A DNA stretch of 43,982 nucleotides, taken from positions 1 to 43,982 of IMG/VR virus record IMGVR_UViG_3300012920_000080; one strand, 5' to 3'. The translations under genes were made by a program, and so were the position numbers. The notes under the pieces were generated by a model. The model had not been told where the DNA came from. It ran no database searches and worked only from the letters and a program-made list of their open reading frames with translations. Origin of the DNA: a virus. Below, piece by piece: positions 8,422 through 17,066 of the stretch. Each line of letters begins with the position of its first letter. Within the stretch, counting starts at the first letter, position 1.

Positions 8422-9453
8422 ATGCACACAAAGGTATCACGACTATCATCCGAGAAGGCACTGCGCCTCTTCTATGCTCAGGAACCAGTAACGGACAACC
8501 CCGGTGAGGGTGAGTCACTGGCTGAGGTGGAGGCTGCTGCGACTGCGCTTATGCGTAGCCATGTCCGTGCCATCGACAACTCGGAGGATGATCTGTTGCT
8601 GATCTACCTTGAAGCTGCTGTGGACTACATGCAAAACCTCAGCGACCGTTTACTCGGTGAGCACGAGGTGGAGCTGTATATCAACAAAGACGAGAGTAAG
8701 CTTCCCTTGTCGGTATCGGGCATCCAAGGTGTGACCTCTTTGGGCCAGCTCTACTACCTCTCCGAAGACGCCGACGATGAGCGTCCCTGGAGCAAGGACT
8801 ACAAGGCATACTCTAAGGTCCCAGACTCTGACGATGCCAGCGAGGTATGGTCGAACGGGGGCGACTCTGTGGTTTACGAGGCGAGCTACGGCTCCTACAC
8901 CGTTCCCGTCCTTAATGTCTCTAGTGATAAGTTTAGTGAGGTGACTGGCCTGACGGGTCTCACCTACACATGGGAGAAGTACTCCTTTGCTGATGCAGGT
9001 TATGTCGCCGACACGCAAGTGACGCCCGTGGTGCTTTCTGCTGACGGCAATGGCGATCTGCTTACGAACGTGACTCTTAATGTCGGTCTGTACCGTATCA
9101 AGCTCGTAGCTATCTACGACGATGCCACGACGGAGACGTACTACCGCTACTACGAGGTGACGGATGGTATGGACTTTGACAACCGCATCATCACCACCCG
9201 CTACCCTATCCACATCGACATTCGGAAGGGGGTGGATCTCTTGGATGACGCCGCCGATGAGCAGGAAGACTTTTGGAAGCTCACCTTTAAGGCCGGGACA
9301 GACTTCATGTCTCTGCCCAAGCAATACAAGCAAGCAGCCCTCCTGCTTGTAGGTCACTACTACAACATGCGTGAAGCCGAAAACATCGGTGGTATCACGA
9401 CAGAGTTGAAGGAGGGAGTTCGCCGTCTAATCCAAAGTGTACGTCAGTTCTAA
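8422..9453 (+). CDS. Head-tail connector (gp6-like adaptor) split by a beta-domain insertion
   Basis: The N-terminal part (about residues 50-90, IDNSEDDLLLIYLEAAVDYM and LGEHEVELYI) and the C-terminal part (about 255-343, PKQYKQAALLLVGHYYNMRE and RRLIQSVRQF) together match the phage gp6-like head-tail adaptor family. Those proteins form a ring under the portal. Family members are usually 100-200 residues; this one is 343 because about residues 95-250 are an extra beta-rich region with an Ig-like look (TYTWEKYSFADAGY, GLYRIKLVAIYDD). The insertion may decorate the neck of the virion. The start lies directly after the capsid terminator. Confidence 0.75.
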   Translation: MHTKVSRLSSEKALRLFYAQEPVTDNPGEGESLAEVEAAATALMRSHVRAIDNSEDDLLLIYLEAAVDYMQNLSDRLLGEHEVELYINKDESKLPLSVSGIQGVTSLGQLYYLSEDADDERPWSKDYKAYSKVPDSDDASEVWSNGGDSVVYEASYGSYTVPVLNVSSDKFSEVTGLTGLTYTWEKYSFADAGYVADTQVTPVVLSADGNGDLLTNVTLNVGLYRIKLVAIYDDATTETYYRYYEVTDGMDFDNRIITTRYPIHIDIRKGVDLLDDAADEQEDFWKLTFKAGTDFMSLPKQYKQAALLLVGHYYNMREAENIGGITTELKEGVRRLIQSVRQF

Positions 9454-9812
9454 TGAAGGCAGGAAGCTTACATGAGAAGATTGACATCTACCGCGTGACC
9501 CGCACCATCAATGACTGGGGCGACACCGTGGAAGAGCTATCACCTTGGAAGGAAGGTGTGCGTTGTAGTATCCTTCACCTGGGCACCCCCTCGGCAGGAG
9601 CGTCGGAGTTTAGCGATGACGATCAGACCGTGGGTGAGATGAAGGCTGAGTTTAAGTGCCGATGGGTTAGCGGGATTCAGTTCGACGATGTTATCATCTG
9701 GAACGGAGGCCGCTTCAATGTCTACTCTATCCTCCCTGTGGGTCGTCGCGAAGGTATGCGTATCCGTGGCCGGCGCCGTGACAATCAAGGTGATAGCAAC
9801 CCAAACACCTGA
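9453..9812 (+). CDS. Head-closure (head-tail joining) protein
   Basis: The 119-residue product fits the small beta-barrel head-tail joining family (Phage_H_T_join, SPP1 gp16-like). It opens LHEKIDIYRVTRTINDWGDT, continues with a compact beta core and ends with DVIIWNGGRFNVYSI. The protein closes the DNA channel between connector and tail. ATG overlaps the connector stop and TGA overlaps the next start, as expected in a head-completion cluster. Confidence 0.85.
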   Translation: MKAGSLHEKIDIYRVTRTINDWGDTVEELSPWKEGVRCSILHLGTPSAGASEFSDDDQTVGEMKAEFKCRWVSGIQFDDVIIWNGGRFNVYSILPVGRREGMRIRGRRRDNQGDSNPNT

Positions 9813-10276
9813 TGGCGGTACGGGTAGGCAGATCAACGAGGACCAACTTCCACTTCATTGGGTTTGAGCGATCAGACCCTTTGCCACGCTTGATGCGTAG
9901 GTACATGACTCTCAAGACAAGGGAGGAAGCTCTTATCCGGGCTATGAAGGATGCTGCAGATCCTATGAAGGAGCAGATGGGTAAGTTGGCACCGCGTCGC
10001 ACTGGGGAGCTGTCCCGTTCCTATGCGGCGGTCAAGTTGAAGAAGGCTCCGTCTGGCGTTATCGGTATCCGTGTGGGTGCCATCAGCGGCAAGGGGGTTT
10101 TCAAGGGGCAATCCTTTGGCAAGGCGGGATGGCGTGATCACTGGGCCGAACTCGGCACAAGGAATCATCCCGGCAAGCCTCACGTACAACCCGCAATCAA
10201 GCAGAAGCTTGGTGTTTATCGGAAGAAACTCCGTGCGAATCTTGCGGGCATACTTAAACAGTTAAACAGAATCTAA
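9812..10276 (+). CDS. HK97 gp10-like neck protein
   Basis: This 154-residue protein has the HK97 gp10-like pattern: an N-terminal helix, MGKLAPRRTGELSRSYAA, a beta segment with GVIGIRVGA, then HWAELGTRNHPGKPHVQPAI. Members act at the head-tail interface or as tail completion proteins. It is translated by overlap with the closure protein and directly precedes the first tail-tube gene. The basic charge is marked. Confidence 0.85.
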   Translation: MAVRVGRSTRTNFHFIGFERSDPLPRLMRRYMTLKTREEALIRAMKDAADPMKEQMGKLAPRRTGELSRSYAAVKLKKAPSGVIGIRVGAISGKGVFKGQSFGKAGWRDHWAELGTRNHPGKPHVQPAIKQKLGVYRKKLRANLAGILKQLNRI

Positions 10277-10974
10277 TGTCACTCCTTAATGCAAACTTCA
10301 TGGGGTTGTACGTCTATGATGGATCCTCATCGACAGAGCCCTACAAGGTGTACGTCAGCGACGACAGCACCGACACCTTTGACGACGCGGTTCAGGCATT
10401 CTACCTCGCTGAGGGAACTGGCGCCACAGGCTTCCTAGTGAAGTCTGACAAGGTGAAGCTCTTTGAGCAAAACGATAATACCTACACCAGCGCAGAGGAC
10501 CAGCGCCCTGCCTTCGGTAAAGTTACTGGTTCTGCCAGCAGCGCCTCAGACTTTGAAGACTACACCGCAGACCTCGCTCTTGCTGCTGCTGCAACCAACA
10601 CATCTATCGACATCTCTCGTACTGTAGACGAGGTCGTAGCCAAAGGTGTGCAGTGTGAGTCTGAGACTTACACTAGCTTGGGTGCTGCTGCTTGGACGGT
10701 GCAGTGCGACGGCTTGATCCAGGGCGTTGTCGCTGGCACCGAGCGCGGTGCTTGCAACTTGATGGACTTGGCTCGAAATAAAGAGTACGTCGTCGTCCGT
10801 TTCGTCACCAACATCAATCAGCAAAATAATGCCGGTAACTACGAGTCTCAAGTAAACTACATGGGTCAGGGCTTTATTGAAAGCATCTCTCTTACCGGTA
10901 GCTTCGACTCTACTCAAACGTACAGCGCTACGGTTCGTGGGTACGGCAACCTCTTCACTTGGTACAATACCTAA
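10276..10974 (+). CDS. Major tail (tube) protein, paralog 1
   Basis: The 232-residue product shares a clear pattern with the next two genes. It has an N-terminal MSLLNAN, a central AATNTSIDISRTVDEVVAKG, a WTVQCDGLIQ motif and a C-terminal YMGQGFIESISLTGSFDST followed by a YSATVRGYG strand. This is the tail-tube fold of TP901-1/lambda gpV-like proteins by position and layout: it follows the gp10-like gene and precedes the tail-assembly chaperones and tape measure. Which of the three copies forms the tube is not decided by sequence; this is the longest. Confidence 0.75.
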   Translation: MSLLNANFMGLYVYDGSSSTEPYKVYVSDDSTDTFDDAVQAFYLAEGTGATGFLVKSDKVKLFEQNDNTYTSAEDQRPAFGKVTGSASSASDFEDYTADLALAAAATNTSIDISRTVDEVVAKGVQCESETYTSLGAAAWTVQCDGLIQGVVAGTERGACNLMDLARNKEYVVVRFVTNINQQNNAGNYESQVNYMGQGFIESISLTGSFDSTQTYSATVRGYGNLFTWYNT

Positions 10975-10986
10975 GACTTAAAACAC

Positions 10987-11670
10987 ATGTCACTACTTAA
11001 TGCAAACAACCTCGGTGTTTATGTCCTGAAGAGTCATACTTACTCCAGCACTACACCGTACAAGATTTTCGACAATGCGAGTTCATCCACCGCTTTGGCA
11101 AATGCTATGGCTGACGAGGATGCTTCTTTGGGCGATCTTGCCCTTTTGACCAACGGCAGTACCATTCATGCGTCCGGATCTACGCCCGCAATCCTTCGAT
11201 ACTCCAATATCAGTAATGACCCCGCTAACACTCCTCACACCGTTGCTAATGCCAATGACATCCTCACTTTGGCTTACGCTGCGACCAACTCTACGTTGGA
11301 CTTGAGCAACGCCACCGACGAGGTGGTGGCTAAGACCACGCAGTGTAACTCCGCTACCTACACGAGTATCGGAGCTCAAAGCTGGAGCATCCAGGCCGAC
11401 GGTTTGATCGGTGCCGAAGACCGGGACACGGGGTCATACGAGTCTTACGGAACCGACATCTTCGATATGTGTAACTACGGTTATTACGTACTCGTCAAGT
11501 ACACGTTGGACATCGACAATGACGAGTTATCTGGCACTGATGATGAAAACATCACCTACGTTGGTCAGGGCATCGTTGAAAACGCTAACATCACCGGAAC
11601 ATTTGATTCCACTTCAACCTACTCAGCCACGATTCGCGGCTATGGTAAACTGTACAAATTCAATAACTAA
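10987..11670 (+). CDS. Major tail (tube) protein, paralog 2
   Basis: At 227 residues this is a close relative of the preceding gene. It starts MSLLNANNLGVYVL, keeps AATNSTLDLSNATDEVVAKT, WSIQADGLIG and YVGQGIVENANITGTFDST, and ends with a YSATIRGYGKLY strand. The region between residues 25 and 90 has diverged most. Tandem tail-tube paralogs usually let a virion mix subunits or add a decorated variant. It starts 13 nt after paralog 1. Confidence 0.75.
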   Translation: MSLLNANNLGVYVLKSHTYSSTTPYKIFDNASSSTALANAMADEDASLGDLALLTNGSTIHASGSTPAILRYSNISNDPANTPHTVANANDILTLAYAATNSTLDLSNATDEVVAKTTQCNSATYTSIGAQSWSIQADGLIGAEDRDTGSYESYGTDIFDMCNYGYYVLVKYTLDIDNDELSGTDDENITYVGQGIVENANITGTFDSTSTYSATIRGYGKLYKFNN

Positions 11671-11683
11671 AAACTAGAATATC

Positions 11684-12205
11684 ATGGCTGTAATCAATGC
11701 TAACTGCGTAGCCATCTACTACTTGGAGGGCTCCACCTCTAAAAGAACTGTAAACACTGGATCTTCAGGAAGCTGGACTGCTGGCGACTTCGTTGTCAAT
11801 GGCGACGAATGGGTCGGTATCGCTACTGGCGCTAGTACTTCCTCCAATGCTCTCACCCTTGTCGGTGCTGCCACCAACAGCGTCATCGAGGTGAGCAACG
11901 CTGTGGAGAACGTCGCTCGCGACGGAGCTGGGGGTATGCTCCAGCAGACCTCACAGACGTGGAGTGTCCAGGCGGACGGTTTGATCCAAGACACCAACGA
12001 CGCTGGCACCGACCTCTTCAAAATCGCTCGCGATAAGAAGTACGTCGTCGTCAAGTGGTCCGTGGGTGAATCTGGCTCTACCGAAGAATTCGTCGGTCAG
12101 GCTCTGATCGACACGGTGACTCTCACGGGTTCCGTAGACGAGATCGCCAACTACTCTGTCTCCCTGACAGGCGTTGACGATATCTACTACAACGATACAC
12201 CCTAA
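11684..12205 (+). CDS. Tail tube-like protein, paralog 3 (short)
   Basis: This 173-residue copy lacks about 50 residues of the variable region seen in the two upstream paralogs. It keeps the N-terminal INAN, AATNSVIEVSNAVENVARDG, WSVQADGLIQ, FVGQALIDTVTLTGSVDE and a final NYSVSLTG strand. The core fold is therefore present in a minimal form. It could be the tube protein itself, with the longer copies decorated, or a tail-end subunit. A hairpin with a weak T-tract follows it. Confidence 0.7.
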   Translation: MAVINANCVAIYYLEGSTSKRTVNTGSSGSWTAGDFVVNGDEWVGIATGASTSSNALTLVGAATNSVIEVSNAVENVARDGAGGMLQQTSQTWSVQADGLIQDTNDAGTDLFKIARDKKYVVVKWSVGESGSTEEFVGQALIDTVTLTGSVDEIANYSVSLTGVDDIYYNDTP

Positions 12206-12211
12206 TTGAAC

Positions 12212-12250
12212 GGGGGCGGTGGTGTAGTTGCCACCGCCTCCTTAACCTTT
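12212..12250 (+). terminator. Hairpin, probable weak terminator or attenuator
   Basis: An 11-bp stem with one G-U pair (12212-12222 with 12231-12241) and an 8-nt loop follows the third tail-tube gene. The downstream tract is TTAACCTTTAAT, poorer in T than a strong terminator, so partial termination before the tape-measure module is the likely effect. Confidence 0.5.
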
Positions 12251-12263
12251 AATACAACCACAC

Positions 12264-12599
12264 ATGAATCAACTACGAGGCGAATTCACCTTTAAGGTGG
12301 GCAAAAAGAAGTACGACGCAGTACTCACTCTGAACTCATTGCGCTTGATGTGCCAGCACTTCAAGAAACCCATTGACCAGCTCCAGGACTGGATGGCCGA
12401 GGACCCCCTCACCGCTGTTCCTGCTTTTTGCTACTATGGCGCAAAGAACGCTGCTCTCCGCAAAGGGAAGAAAGCCGAGCTTCCCGACTTCGATGTTTGG
12501 TGCGCCCTATCACTCGACGAGCCCGATACTCTCGAAGAGATGATGAAAGCTGTGTCTTCCGCTCTGGGTGCCGATGACGAGGTGAAGGAGGGAAACTAA
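12264..12599 (+). CDS. Tail assembly chaperone, upstream frame (gpG-like)
   Basis: The 111-residue product is the N-terminal form of a tail assembly chaperone: GEFTFKVGKKKYDAVLTLNSL, then a helical segment, ending in an acidic tail EGN. Its gene lies directly before the tape measure, the universal place for lambda G/GT-type pairs. It coats the tape measure protein during tail assembly. Its last codons contain the GGGAAAC slippery site, so a fraction of ribosomes continues into the next frame. Confidence 0.85.
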   Translation: MNQLRGEFTFKVGKKKYDAVLTLNSLRLMCQHFKKPIDQLQDWMAEDPLTAVPAFCYYGAKNAALRKGKKAELPDFDVWCALSLDEPDTLEEMMKAVSSALGADDEVKEGN

Positions 12600-12626
12600 C
12601 TACCTCTTCCTCTCAGAAGGAAGAGG
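12590..12626 (+). promoter_or_regulatory. Programmed -1 ribosomal frameshift signal
   Basis: The heptamer G GGA AAC at 12590-12596, in the reading phase of the upstream gene, is a standard -1 slippery site. Six bases later an 8-bp stem CCTCTTCC (12603-12610) with GGAAGAGG (12619-12626) gives the pause structure. Slippage moves from the upstream frame to the downstream frame, which has no ATG, so expression of the second part depends on it. Confidence 0.85.
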
Positions 12627-12922
12627 CTACTTGGGAAACATTGTATCAGGCTGCCCTTGACTTTGGGCTGCTACCCGATCAGTTCTGGAATATGACGATG
12701 CGGGAATTCATCTGGTACAGGGAAGGATATTTGGGGAGACTTCGGAGGGACTGGGATCGAACCGCATCCATGATGGCCTTGTTTGCAAACGCAAACGCGG
12801 CAAAAGGTAAGAGGTACGGTCCTGACGACTTCAACCCATTCGTACAAATGAAGCGTAATCAGGGAGGCGTCTCTTCTAAAGAAGAAGCGGCAGCTCTCCT
12901 GGAGAAAATGAAAAATTTCTGA
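12596..12922 (+). CDS. Tail assembly chaperone, -1 frameshift extension (gpT-like)
   Basis: This frame lacks an ATG near its start and is read by -1 slippage at 12590-12596, giving a 219-residue fusion with the upstream product (111 plus 108 residues). The part includes LYQAALDFGLLPDQFW, a helical MTMREFIWYREGY region and a C-terminal SKEEAAALLEKMKNF. In lambda-like phages the fused T domain recruits the tube protein to the tape measure. The stop at 12920-12922 is one base before the tape-measure start. Confidence 0.8.
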   Translation, partial: LTTSSSQKEEATWETLYQAALDFGLLPDQFWNMTMREFIWYREGYLGRLRRDWDRTASMMALFANANAAKGKRYGPDDFNPFVQMKRNQGGVSSKEEAAALLEKMKNF

Positions 12923-12923
12923 T

Positions 12924-15900
12924 ATGGCAAGTCTGTCCACCATAAGCCGCCTGTCGGCAATTATGACCCTCGACGTAACGAGGTTCATGACCAACTCCGA
13001 AAGGGTAAGCGCACGGCTTAAAAAGCTTAGGGGCGAGGCAGTGGCCTTCGGTCAAGGTTTTTCACGAACATTCTCTCTGGCCTTTGGTCTCGTAGCAGCC
13101 GCAGCTATCAAGACTGCAGCCGGCTTCGACCAGTTGCAAGCTCAGTTGCAAGCTGTTACGAGCGGCCAGGGATTATCGCTCTTAGAGAGCGAGGCAAAAA
13201 GACTGGGTCGTACCACGGTCTTTACTGCGACGCAGGTAGCCAACCTTCAGCTCGAACTTGCGAAGCTTGGTTTTGGTACACAAGAAGTGGTCGGTGGCGT
13301 AGAGGCCGCCACACGTATCACTGCTGTATTCGGTGGGGACCTTGTTAAGACAGGTACCACCATCGCTGAATCTGTACGTCAGTTCAGCAACGAAAACCTT
13401 AACGCCACCCGCGTAGCCGATGTTATGGCCGTGGCGTTTAAGGAAACGGCCCTGAGCACCGAGAACTTCGGTCAGGCTATGAAGAACGTAGGTTCGGTAG
13501 CCAACATCACGGGCAATGACTTTGAGACTACCGTAGCGCTCTTGGGTCTGCTTGCTAACGCAGGTCAGAAAGGCGGTATTGCAGGTACTCGACTCAAGGG
13601 GGTCATGATCCGCTTGGGTAAGCAGTTCGGTGTATCAGGTAAAGAACTGCAGCTCCTTACCTCCGGGCAGCTCGACTTCAATCAGCTTATTGAAATTTTC
13701 CGGAACAGGGCCGGTGTTGCCGCCGCTGTTATCTCCGAGATGGGAGACGAGTTCCAAATCCTCAAGCAGAAGCTTCTGGACTCTCGTGGAGCGGCAGCGG
13801 CCTTGGAGAGCGCCCTCAACGACAGGCTGTTCTTCTCCCTCAAGCGTATTGAGGCGGCGACGGAATCGGCGGGTATCACGATTGGGGAAGCTTTTGGTCC
13901 AACGCTCCTAAGCGTCGCTGATTCATTCCAGGGCTTTGCGGAGTTCTTAGAGGATGCTGACAAGGGGACCATCAGACTGGTCGTTTCGATCGGAACATTC
14001 CTCGCGGTTCTTCCTGTTGTTGTATTCTTGGTTACTCAGGTTGGCACCGCTCTCGCCGCGACCTTCCTTAGCGCTCCTGGCATTATCTTAGCTACCATTG
14101 CCGCAATCGTTAGCTTGGGCATCGCCTCTAAGATTGAGCTTGGTAAAACCCTCGGGGCCCTAAAGGGAGCTCAGGAAGGTTTCTTGGAGATTACAGGTAA
14201 TCTGAAAAAGTTCGCTGAAGATGGGGCTGAGCAGGTTACACGCTCCATCAAGGTTCTGAATGAGGAGCTTGATAAGGTCGCTGTTGACGATAGGCTCGGG
14301 GCTGAAGAAAAGATTGAAGCCACTAATAGGTTGCAAGCCGCTATCCGCGCGGCGAAGAAGGAACTTGATGGTTTCAATCAATTCAGCGCGAACAACGCCG
14401 ATGTGGAACTTAAAGATTTCAGCAATGAGATCAAAAAGTCTCGCAGCGTGCTCAAGGACTATAAGCGGGAGCTTGCTGCCGCCGAGTTTGAGGCCAAGCG
14501 TCTTGCTGAGAGCATAAACAACCTTCCTATCGCTACAGCGGGTGACTTTGGCGATGTCCGAGGTCGTCGCGAAGGTTTGCTTGGTGAGCTCGAAGGAGTG
14601 GTCGCTGTCAAGGCTCAGCTACAGATCGACATTGACCGGGAGAAGACTAAGCTACAAGACCTGCTCAATCAGGAGGCGGTACAAGCTGACGTAAGCATTT
14701 CTCTTGACCAAGCTTTCAAGGATTTCGTCAAGGTCAGCGCTGATAATTTTAAGCGCGTACTAAATAACCTGAAGGAGATTGACAAGCTTCAGGAAAAAAT
14801 TTCTGCACGTACTGAGGAGCTTCGAGAGCTGGGCCTTGAGAATAACCTGGCTGTTGCTCAGGAACAGATTGGGAATGAGAAGCAGCGTGAGGTAGCGCTC
14901 ATCCTCGACAATGCTGCCGCTCGTGCCGAGGTCGATAAATACCTCGATCTTGTGAAGCAGAAGATCGACGACCTCGATCTTAGCATCTTCAGTGCCGAGC
15001 AACTCGCTTCTCAAGAGACTGAGCTTAATAAATCACTGAAGCGTATTGATGAAGCTCTCTCTGTTGCTCAAGAGTCTCTCAGCACGCCCTTCCAAAACTT
15101 CTTTACGGACACCGGTACCAACCTCCGTAAGAGTGGCGCCCAGCTCGTCGCAGAGCTTGACGCCTTGTTCTCTGGTGGCGGATTCTTTGGTTCTGACGGT
15201 GCCTTTGCTGCTGACGCTAAGGTTGCGGAGGAGTTCGTAAGACAGTACCGTACTGCTGAGAATATCCAGAGGGAGATTAAAGAGCTCACGGCACAGCGCG
15301 TGATTGACGCGGAGCTGCTCGCTAAATTTGAGGCCGAGAGCTTGAAGCGACAAGAGGAGCAGCTAAAGAAGGCACAAGAGCTTTCGATTCTATCTGAAGA
15401 GTTTGGTGGCATATTCAAGGATCAGGCGAGCGCTAAGGAATCCGTCACTGATTTTGAGAAGCTCGTAGATACAGTCAAGGATGTGGTTGCTGGATTTGGT
15501 GTTGCCAGCGGCAATGTCAAAAATGTCACAGGAGACATCGAAAGGCTGAATGCTGAGAGCCTTAAGCTTGGTAACATCCTCATCAAGCAAGATACCAGCC
15601 TAGAGAATTTGCTTAAAGGCAGCTTGGACGCAGGGAAGGGCAGTCTCAATGATAGAAAGAGCGCCATTGACGGCATTGTAAAGGCTCTTGATGATTTCAT
15701 CTCTAAGCAAACTGCCGCAGGTAAGGTTGACCTTGCCATTCTTTTTGAAAAGACTCGTGACAATTATGCTAGGCTCCAGAGAACTTTAGAGCGCAGAATT
15801 AAGTTCAAGGGCCTGGCTGACGCCTCACGAGACGCAGAAGGTCTTAACAATTTCCTGTTCAGTAAGGACCTCATTCAGCGTACTGGCTTCCTTCGCGGTG

Positions 15901-17066
15901 AGATTTCAAGACTGACCACTCTTATCAGTGCTCAGCAGAAAGCAGGTTTCCTTGTTGACCAAAAAGATGTCGATCTCCTCAATCTTTACAAGGCTGAGCT
16001 GGAAGACATCACTAAGACCGTTCAGGAGACGAACTTTAAGTTGGACTTAGGGACGGATGATCCTAGGTTGATCAGAGACCTTGATAAGATCAACAAGAAG
16101 ATTAGCCTCTTCGGTTCAGATAGTGCCGCTGAGGTTGAAGAGCTCACTAAGAGGTTCAACGAACTTCCCGACAAGCTTGCTCTCGTCGACAGCTCTTTCG
16201 ACTTAGGTGATGGCTCAGCGCTAATTGGTCTGCAGTCTATTGGCTTTGCTATCAAAGACTTGGAGGGTCGTCTAAGCGGACTAACCGAAGGTGATGCAGG
16301 TTTCGCAGAGCTTACATCGACCCTAGCTGCATACACGAGATTCAGGGATGACCTTATCGCGACGAACGAAGCCATTCAAGATAATGTCGATGCCGTCACC
16401 TCGCTCACTCTTGCGGCGCAGAGGCTTGAAAGTGAGGCGGAGTTCAAGAGCCTTCAGGCCGAGCTTCAGGCGCTCGATAAGGATGCTCTGTTTGGTATTA
16501 TCACCAATGTAGACGCCCTGAATGCTCGCTTGCCAATTCTGCAAGAACTCTTCTTTAAGGCATTGGCAGACCCCGAGCTCGCAGCCACTCTCGGTATTAG
16601 CGCTGATAACATCGAAAAGATGATCAAGGCTACTGAAGGCTTGGTCGAGGAGTACGACAAGTACGCTGCTTTGCAGCAGTTCGTTCAGCAGCAGATTAAC
16701 TTTGTGGGCGATGCCTTTGTTCAGGCAGCCAAGGATGGCAAGGATTTCTTCCAGGTACTGAAGGATGGATTCCTAAACACCTTCTACGCTCTCATCGGTA
16801 AACTCATAACGCTCATTGCCTTGTTCATTGTGTTGAATATCTTGACCGGTGGTGCTTTCATGAAGGGGGGTGCTGCGGACACCAGCTTTACTCAGTTTTT
16901 GGGCCAGGGGTTCGGCTTTAACACTGGGGGTGGAGGGAGCGGCTTCACTAACCCTTTTGCCAAGTCTGGGTCTGAGACTGTGACTTTGGGTGGCCGCATC
17001 AGCGGTAACAATATCGTTCTTGCTAATGAGCGCGGTACACGCGCTATGGATCGTACATTCGGATAA
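12924..17066 (+). CDS. Tail tape measure protein
   Basis: At 1380 residues this is the largest gene and is helix-rich throughout. Residues about 60-290 carry the TP901-type tape measure core (LQAQLQAVTSGQGLSLLESE, GRTTVFTATQVANLQLELAK, ALLGLLANAGQKGGIAGTRL). Hydrophobic segments at about 350-400 (LAVLPVVVFLV, IILATIAAIVSLGIA) and about 1292-1310 (KLITLIALFIVLNIL) probably cross the host membrane on DNA injection. The middle is long coiled coil. The protein sets tail length, which by residue count would be roughly 200 nm. Confidence 0.93.
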   Translation: MASLSTISRLSAIMTLDVTRFMTNSERVSARLKKLRGEAVAFGQGFSRTFSLAFGLVAAAAIKTAAGFDQLQAQLQAVTSGQGLSLLESEAKRLGRTTVFTATQVANLQLELAKLGFGTQEVVGGVEAATRITAVFGGDLVKTGTTIAESVRQFSNENLNATRVADVMAVAFKETALSTENFGQAMKNVGSVANITGNDFETTVALLGLLANAGQKGGIAGTRLKGVMIRLGKQFGVSGKELQLLTSGQLDFNQLIEIFRNRAGVAAAVISEMGDEFQILKQKLLDSRGAAAALESALNDRLFFSLKRIEAATESAGITIGEAFGPTLLSVADSFQGFAEFLEDADKGTIRLVVSIGTFLAVLPVVVFLVTQVGTALAATFLSAPGIILATIAAIVSLGIASKIELGKTLGALKGAQEGFLEITGNLKKFAEDGAEQVTRSIKVLNEELDKVAVDDRLGAEEKIEATNRLQAAIRAAKKELDGFNQFSANNADVELKDFSNEIKKSRSVLKDYKRELAAAEFEAKRLAESINNLPIATAGDFGDVRGRREGLLGELEGVVAVKAQLQIDIDREKTKLQDLLNQEAVQADVSISLDQAFKDFVKVSADNFKRVLNNLKEIDKLQEKISARTEELRELGLENNLAVAQEQIGNEKQREVALILDNAAARAEVDKYLDLVKQKIDDLDLSIFSAEQLASQETELNKSLKRIDEALSVAQESLSTPFQNFFTDTGTNLRKSGAQLVAELDALFSGGGFFGSDGAFAADAKVAEEFVRQYRTAENIQREIKELTAQRVIDAELLAKFEAESLKRQEEQLKKAQELSILSEEFGGIFKDQASAKESVTDFEKLVDTVKDVVAGFGVASGNVKNVTGDIERLNAESLKLGNILIKQDTSLENLLKGSLDAGKGSLNDRKSAIDGIVKALDDFISKQTAAGKVDLAILFEKTRDNYARLQRTLERRIKFKGLADASRDAEGLNNFLFSKDLIQRTGFLRGEISRLTTLISAQQKAGFLVDQKDVDLLNLYKAELEDITKTVQETNFKLDLGTDDPRLIRDLDKINKKISLFGSDSAAEVEELTKRFNELPDKLALVDSSFDLGDGSALIGLQSIGFAIKDLEGRLSGLTEGDAGFAELTSTLAAYTRFRDDLIATNEAIQDNVDAVTSLTLAAQRLESEAEFKSLQAELQALDKDALFGIITNVDALNARLPILQELFFKALADPELAATLGISADNIEKMIKATEGLVEEYDKYAALQQFVQQQINFVGDAFVQAAKDGKDFFQVLKDGFLNTFYALIGKLITLIALFIVLNILTGGAFMKGGAADTSFTQFLGQGFGFNTGGGGSGFTNPFAKSGSETVTLGGRISGNNIVLANERGTRAMDRTFG

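Noticed and set aside
8650-9357. 235-residue minus frame opposite the connector
   Set aside because: It is a complement shadow of a gene with clear family features.
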